From Rugalucina vietnamica (taxonomy: Eukaryota > Mollusca > Bivalvia > Lucinida > Lucinidae), in assembly GCA_964017185.1 (NCBI GenBank), contig OZ024880.1, forward strand, positions 32,516,329 through 32,580,328: a DNA stretch of 64,000 nucleotides, given 5' to 3'. The notes under the pieces were generated by a model, which was not told the origin of the DNA, made no database searches, and saw only the letters and a list, made by a program, of their open reading frames with translations. Made by a program: the position numbers and the translations under genes. Positions 58,861 through 64,000 of this stretch are shown here, piece after piece. Numbering within the stretch: the stretch's first letter is position 1; the number at the start of each line of letters is the position of its first letter.

Positions 58861-58958
58861 GGCTAGGGATACGGTACCGTATCTTTAGCCTGTGGGCTAG
58901 GGATACGGTATCGTATCCCTAGCCTGGCGGCTAGAGTTACGGTACCGTATCTGTAGCC
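58861..58958. repeat. Three tandem 30-bp palindromes, 34-bp period
   Basis: 58861-58890, 58895-58924 and 58929-58958 each begin GGCTAG, end TAGCC and centre on ACGGTACCGT or ACGGTATCGT, separated by TGTG and TGGC. A half-site (GGCTAAAGGTACGGTATA) follows at about 58973. Each could bind a dimeric protein or extrude a cruciform. Confidence 0.93.
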
Positions 58959-59063
58959 TATATATCGGAAATGGCTAAAGGTACGGTATAGATTAAAAAT
59001 CGATAACATAATATTTTCAGGTGAGTTTTAAGTTGAATCATTGCACCTATCCTAAATGGCTAA

Positions 59064-59092
59064 AAGGTAGATAGATAGATAGATAGATAGAT
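59064..59092 (+). repeat. AGAT microsatellite
   Basis: About seven AGAT units directly follow, on the minus strand, the end of the ZSWIM3-like coding stretch. Confidence 0.95.
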
Positions 59093-59350
59093 TCTCTCTC
59101 TCCTGTTCCTCGAGACTTAAAGTTCTTGCCGCCGTGAATACACCTGAATGTAACCTCATCATAGTATTTTAGTCTTTCGTTCAACTTATACAAAATACGC
59201 ATTGTCGCCTTTTCTACACTTCTATCTCTCTTTAACATAGAACTGAACGCTTTCGGCATTCTGATAGCGCTCAATAGCACTTTCAAGCATAGCACTTTCA
59301 AATGCTTGAAAGTTTTCAACTTTTTGTCCGATGTGAAGTATACGAGCCAT
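59090..59350 (-). pseudogene. ZSWIM3-like N-terminal domain fragment
   Basis: From an ATG at 59350 the minus strand reads MARILHIGQKVENFQAFESA; after a stop and frame change (near 59225) it continues SVEKATMRILYKLNERLKYY, EVTFRCIHGG and KNFKSRGTGERES. The LKYY...C-HGGK-F-SRG-GER pattern is that of the FAR1/WRKY-like N-terminal domain in ZSWIM3-type proteins, a family related to MULE transposases. The catalytic and SWIM regions are not present downstream. Frame break and truncation suggest a pseudogene, although a spliced exon cannot be excluded. Confidence 0.6.
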
Positions 59351-59868
59351 TCTGACGGTATGAATCAAGATTTGCATGCATTTTTAAAATTGTAAGGCAA
59401 TTAATTGTTTTATACTGTAGTTACTTACTTAACCATAACAAAAGTTAAAAGCATTCGCCGAATAATAATTGGCAAATTAAACAATGCGAATGTCTTACTT
59501 CAGTGGTTTAGCGGTAGGACAAAATAAATCAACACTTCATTACTGTTTTGCTTGTTGTTCGCACATTGAGGCGCGGACATCGTATTGATGGTTAAGCAAC
59601 AAACTGAGGCTAATATTATCTTGTTATTATCTTCACGCGTCGTTAGAAACTTTCATACTGCAAGTTGGCTTTATATCCTTTGATGTCGGTCAAATATTGC
59701 ACAAACACACACCCAAATATAACAATTGAAAATTTCGTTCCACCGGGTTAGAAATATAATTGAAATCTTTCAACTTTATACATTAACATTGTTTTCTTAA
59801 GTCTGTGTCTCTAGTCTTCCGTACCCATTGTTCAGAGAGGTGGTTTGGCTAGATTTCTTCTTGAAATT

Positions 59869-60197
59869 CTACTTGAAGTTCTTCCAGAACCTAAGACTCC
59901 GAGCACGATCCCTTGCAACTGTTGATGGGGATTTGTACTTCCGCTTTGGTTTTTTCAGTAGCAAGTCATCGGTAGTTTTATCCGCGTGACTTTCTTGCTG
60001 ACATCCAGAAGCAGACTGACCGTCCTTCAATGGCGTGACAGTTTTGGCGGCAAACGTCCTGATCACAAAAGAGAGAATCCCTTCGAGTTCTTGGAGATTT
60101 TCCAGGAAGCTTTCGGTTCTTCCCTGTCCAGAACGTTGATGCACTCCAGAAGAGCTTTTGGAATCACAGAGGTAAGCGGTTTATCCGGCTCGCCCAT
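59869..60197 (-). pseudogene. Short basic-tailed protein relic
   Basis: From an ATG at 60197 the minus strand gives MGEPDKPLTSVIPKALLECI and SWKISKNSKGFSLL, then a frame change near 60055 into AAKTVTPLKDGQSAS and a basic end KPKRKYKSPSTVARDRARSL (stop at 59869). A SWKI...FSL segment followed by a basic SPS-x-RDR-R tail resembles short proteins that recur in mollusc and cnidarian genomes beside transposons. Function unknown. One frameshift is needed to join the parts. Confidence 0.5.
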
Positions 60198-60507
60198 TGT
60201 TTTTCAGCAAAAACTTTTCGGTGAAGGAAAATCCATTGTTCAGCCTCGTTCCCATTTTTCAATTCATTGTCTTCCCTTCGTCGTATATCTTTTTTAAAGA
60301 TATTTCTTGTCATCACCATGTCCAGACTCAAACCTGCAGTTGCATCTGTAAATAAATAAAAATATTTTTATCAGAGTAATCTGCTCATTTTTGTGCTTAC
60401 CTAAATAGCATAAAATAGTGGTGACTATAGGGTGTGGTTACTATATCGTAAAATGAGCTTACCTGATTATCGATATCGTAAACAAGCTGACGGCTAAACA
60501 AGACTGA

Positions 60508-60562
60508 ATCTCATCCCACTCCCCTGGTGTGGTATTGTCAGATTGACGTTTCACCAATAAAC
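60508..60562 (+). repeat. 3' tail of the LINE family seen at 35 kb and 4.9 kb
   Basis: CCCCTGGTGTGGTATTGTCA followed by GACGTTTCACCAATAAAC, about 55 bp only. It abuts the transposon end starting at 60563. Confidence 0.65.
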
Positions 60563-60940
60563 GGGTCGGTCTTATTACACCAGGACGCCCCAAACCACCG
60601 GAGGACACCCCAAGACGCACCAGGACACCCCAGGACGGTTCTTTTTATATGCCAATAAACAGTTTATACCTTTTTATAACTTTATTTTAGCGCTTAGAAC
60701 ATTTTTTGGTCTATTTCTGTCGAATTCAATTATTTTCACAAGACTTTGTTTCGGTAAGGTTTTATATCAGTATGGATGTCATTGTATATCTAAGGTTTTG
60801 TTTCAGTATGAATATACTAGTATACTATTGCAGTGAAGTGTATCACTTTTAATGGTTTATCACTGCATGTATTCATCGCCCTGTCACGTTAGCATAAAGA
60901 TAAAATTTTATCCTTAGTTTCCAGCTGGTACCGCACAGCA
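60563..60940 (+). mobile_element. One end of a transposon related to the 49.6-52.3 kb element
   Basis: GGGTCGGTCTTATTAC matches the termini of the Mutator-like element, but the following decamers read AGGACACCCC instead of AGGATACCGC (60579-60637). At 60900-60935, AAATTTTATCCTTAGTTTCC and CAGCTGGTACCGCA match the reverse complement of 51595-51640. No opposite end was found in the window. Confidence 0.55.
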
Positions 60941-61118
60941 TTACAGACAATAAAAATCTCTAACAATCTTATCAACAGAATTACTACATAGCTAGTGTCA
61001 TACTAATGTATTCTAATATAACAGCCATGCACAGTACGAAGTGTAGCGATGGTAAAACCATGCTGTATAACATGTATGTCATACTAGAATCATCCGGTCT
61101 CAACGTCTTCACTCGGTC

Positions 61119-61215
61119 ATAGTTGGCTTGGCTGCCACGTCGAATTTACCCTTCTTGTCGAGAAAGTCGGAGCGAGCGCCAACTTTTTCGAACCAGCATA
61201 CATTGGCAGTGACTC
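61119..61215 (-). CDS. Possible terminal coding exon
   Basis: The minus strand reads FEKVGARSDFLDKKGKFDVA followed by AKPTMTE and a stop (TGA). The composition, with charged residues and G/C at third positions, looks coding in contrast to surroundings. The family is not recognised and the 5' splice junction is uncertain. It lies downstream, on the same strand, of the promoter-like region at 62 kb and might belong to the same gene. Confidence 0.3.
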
Positions 61216-61864
61216 ACAACTCAGCATCGCAGAAATTCTTTAGTCTGGAGACGTAACTATCACCTTACAATGCGATTGTCAAAGTAGAATGAAAATACGG
61301 ATTTTGTGCCTCTTTAAATATGCATACAAGTGACAGTTGAATTTTATTCAGTTGTCAATGAGTGAACGAAATGCAAGGTGATTTGATTCTGAAGGTACCT
61401 CTTGGTAGTAAGCAGAGAGAATGTTTTATATGAATATACTAAATATATGCATTTAAGTTTGTAATTTTATTCGGGTATGAATCCTGCTGGGGTTACATGC
61501 TGTGACCTTGAGCAAACATTTCCTCCTTATTAAAGAAACAAGCATTTTGGATATCATCATGACATCCAAGTGTTGTGCAGAGGTCCGATAGAATTGAAAC
61601 ATCAATCAGACATGACCATAGCTGTTAGTGTTGTAATGATGATCGAGTCAAACCGAAACTTGAAAAAAAGTTGTCCAGGTCGGCGACAATCTATTATGCT
61701 GTCCGGGAATCGAATATTTCTAACAACAGGGGCCCTCATTTGCTGAAATTCTGCAAAAAGTATGTTCTCCCCCATAATTGCCAGATGAAAATTCTCAATA
61801 GCAGCATGACCATGTTCTCTGAGCATTTTGTGACTGAATCGTGCTGTCCCTGTCGACACAATTG

Positions 61865-61941
61865 CTACAAAACTTGACTATTCTGCGTGAGTTGCGGAGA
61901 ATAGTTGCTGTTTTGGCCGAAAACATCCGCCATGCAGCCAT
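61865..61941 (-). CDS. Possible first exon of a mitochondrial-type protein
   Basis: An ATG at 61941 (minus) opens MAAWRMFSAKTATILRNSRR IVKF: Arg/Ser/Ala-rich with no acidic residue, like a mitochondrial targeting peptide. It starts about 90 bp below an NRF-1-like site. The exon end is not clear; another frame stays open to 61602 (REHGHAAIENFHLAIMGENI). Identity unknown; both coding assignment and targeting are inference. Confidence 0.3.
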
Positions 61942-61996
61942 GAAACACGCTATATCAATCGAACAATCAAAAAATGGTATTGGAAAACCTATCACC

Positions 61997-62043
61997 TCTC
62001 GATTGGCTGTCAGTGTTTGTTGCGCATTATGCGCATGCGCACT
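61997..62043 (-). promoter_or_regulatory. NRF-1-like site and CCAAT box
   Basis: TGCGCATGCGCA lies at 62033-62041 and surrounding bases within ATTATGCGCATGCGCACTAT, a match to the NRF-1 palindrome. AGCCAATCGAGAG (CCAAT) follows on the minus strand at 61997-62009. Both precede the ATG at 61941 at promoter-like distances. NRF-1 sites are typical of genes for mitochondrial and housekeeping proteins in animals. Confidence 0.45.
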
Positions 62044-62369
62044 ATCATTGAAAGAAATTTCTGTCAATTAATTTTGGAATTTATTTTCGTCTTTCTTGTC
62101 TGGAAATTAGACGTTTTATTCCTCTTTTGAAAGAAGTTCATAGAATGATGCATATTGTCTCAAAGCAAAGCCTGAATGATGGTAAAATAGCAGCTTTCTG
62201 CTGCTATCGAGTTGTGAAATCAGTCTGTGTAAAGAATTACATGACAAGTTTACCCTTTTAAAAAGAAGTAGAACAGACCACCAACAGCATTGTCATGTAG
62301 GTCTCATACAAGTCAGCTCGTACTTGGCTTTTGGTCAACTTGTACTCGAGTCAATTCATGCTTTTAACA

Positions 62370-63220
62370 ATAAGAGCTGTCGCAGGACAGCGTAGCTCGC
62401 CTGACTTGTGCTTTGCAATTAAATCTATTAAAATCTATGACCCATGACATTGACCTCAAGGTCACTCAGGTGGGTCATGATGGTACAGCATAAAACTTCA
62501 GACCAATATCTACAAACATGCAAAGTATCAACTTGATCCATCAACATGTTCAAGAGATATCGACTTCTAAAAACTTTAACCAAAAACTTTATCACAAAAT
62601 TTCTAAGTCCATGACCTTGACCTCAAGGTCACCCAGTTGGGTCATGCAGATCACAAACTTTAACCAAAAACTTTATCACAAAATTTCTAAGTCCATGACC
62701 TTGACCTAAAGGTCACCCAGTTGGGTCATGCAGACCAATATCTACCAACATGCAAAGTAACAACTTGATCCATCATCATGTTCAAGAGATATAGACTTCT
62801 AAAAACTTTTAACACAAAATTTCTAAGTCTATGACCTTGACCTCAAGGTCACCCAGGTGGGTCATGATGGTGCGGTATAACACGTCAGACCAATATCTAC
62901 CAGCAGCAAAGTATCAACTTGATCCATCAACATGTTCAAGAGATAGATTTCTAAAAACTTAAACCAAAAACTTTAACACAAAATTTCTAAGTCTGTGACC
63001 TTGACCTCAAGGTCACCCAGGTGGGTCGTGATGTTACAGCATAAAACTTCAGACCAATATGTACCAACTTGCAAAGTATCAACATGATCCATCTACAACT
63101 TCAAGAGATATAGACTCCTAAAAACTTTAACCAAAAACTTTAACATTTGAGCAACGCCAACGCCGACGCCGGGGTGACTGCAATAGCTCTTCCTGTACTT
63201 TCGTACAGGCGAGCTAAAAA
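62370..63220 (+). mobile_element. Helitron-like tandem-core element (family H1), copy c
   Basis: The 5' end AAGAGCTGTCGCAGGACAGC is identical to that of copy b. The 3' end GTGACTGCAATAGCTCTTCC runs into hairpin CCTGTAC-TTTC-GTACAGG and CGAGCTAAAAA. The core has five blocks with TGACCTTGACCTCAAGGTCA or a close variant (62446, 62612, 62696, 62832, 62996), in the opposite orientation to the homologous array of copy b. Confidence 0.8.
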
Positions 63221-64000
63221 ATAATTGTTTTTCACCTGCTTTTCAAATATTGATGATCTGAATAGTTTCTTGCAATCAATGTGAACATAGTGAATACACT
63301 GACTCTATTTTTCAGTTATTCATGCATTGGTTTTGACTCTATTTTTCTGTTGTTCATGCATTGTTTTAAGTATTTTTTCTAAGTTAAAAACATATACATG
63401 TAGCTAAAATAGCAAGTCCTCTCTGTTACATATAATCATTTAAAGTCTTTATACATATTAAATATACAATTTTACCAACTACTCCATACATTATATTTTT
63501 AGATTTAATTTAGTATGTTGGCAGAGTACTCTTTCCAGTTCTGTGAAAGAGCATCAGTATTGGTTCGATAATTGATCGGAAAAGCCTGTCTCATTATTTT
63601 CGATGATCGATTATGAAAATTCCATAATCAAACAACACTAATAGCTGTTGCGTTGGATGTTAATCAGCAAATAAGTCAACAAGTAGTCAAGTAAGTTCAG
63701 TCAGGGACTCTTGTAGAATACCGCAATCTTCAAGATCACTGTTTTCCCTGATGTTGTTGTATCATAAATGACCATAGATAATCGCTGCCAACAATGCTGA
63801 AATTCCAAAACAATGCAGGGTCCTGTACCTCTTCAAATGTTTGCCATAAACAAGATCCTCGGTAGATTTTCAAACCCGGTGGTAGAATTAAAGATAATTT
63901 ATAAATCTTCCAACTATTATGTTTACTTCTTGTAATGGGTCGATTGTCTTTGTACTAGGTCACAAAAACGCTGGAAAAGTGCCAAGATCGCGGAATTCTA
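63221..64000. other. No recognisable feature
   Basis: AT-rich sequence with a small direct repeat (TGACTCTATTTTTC at 63300 and 63336). No gene or transposon end was identified before the window edge. Confidence 0.4.

Overview
This is animal genomic DNA, most likely from a bivalve mollusc. The reasons are intron-type splice signals, C2H2 zinc-finger genes, several EN-RT LINEs, tRNA-derived SINEs, and short non-autonomous elements with tandem-repeat cores and hairpin ends of the kind known from oysters and clams. The species cannot be fixed from sequence alone. No operons, CRISPR arrays, rRNAs or free-standing tRNA genes are visible. Roughly two thirds of the window is recognisably repetitive, and only two long intact protein-coding exons are present.

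Those exons (10821-12824 and 42106-44106, both minus strand) are paralogous C2H2 zinc-finger proteins of 667 and 666 aa lying 31.3 kb apart in one segmental duplication. About 22 residues differ. Five of the six changes inside finger C-to-H spans fall at DNA-contacting helix positions (+6 four times, +2 once), which suggests divergence in DNA-binding specificity. A decayed third piece of the same gene lies just downstream of copy 1. The upstream flank of copy 1 is stretched by over 20 kb of insertions that copy 2 lacks: a tandem-repeat element (12895-18152) carrying a LINE (13111-16815), a dispersed repeat (18261-18950), and a composite block of about 14.4 kb (19235-33678). That block holds a hAT relic, about 5.6 kb of unidentified sequence, and a 13-monomer 378-bp satellite array.

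Region by region: 1-8.2 kb holds MITEs, a pyrimidine-rich satellite, SINEs, foldbacks and a 31-bp minisatellite. 8.2-10.5 kb is a 2.27-kb foldback transposon with 0.5-kb arms and a 5-bp target duplication, hosting a Helitron-like element and a SINE. 10.5-12.9 kb is zinc-finger copy 1 and 12.9-33.7 kb is the insertion-rich flank. 34-37.5 kb has MITEs and an inverted LINE. 37.8-41.4 kb is a foldback element with YY1-like motif arrays, inserted into a repeat whose empty counterpart is at 4.6-5.4 kb. 41.9-44.5 kb is zinc-finger copy 2. 44.7-52.3 kb contains MITEs, a Helitron-like element rich in TCAAGGTCA half-sites, and a Mutator-like element with 9-bp target duplications. 53-56.4 kb is a dead LINE broken by another repeat. 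58.8-62.1 kb holds three tandem palindromes, two pseudogene fragments (ZSWIM3-like and a short basic-tailed family) and a possible promoter with first exon. 62.4-63.2 kb is a third copy of the Helitron-like family.

Most of the content is repeats inserted into repeats, so the main value is in reading the insertion order. Paralogous empty sites inside the window date several insertions relative to one another.
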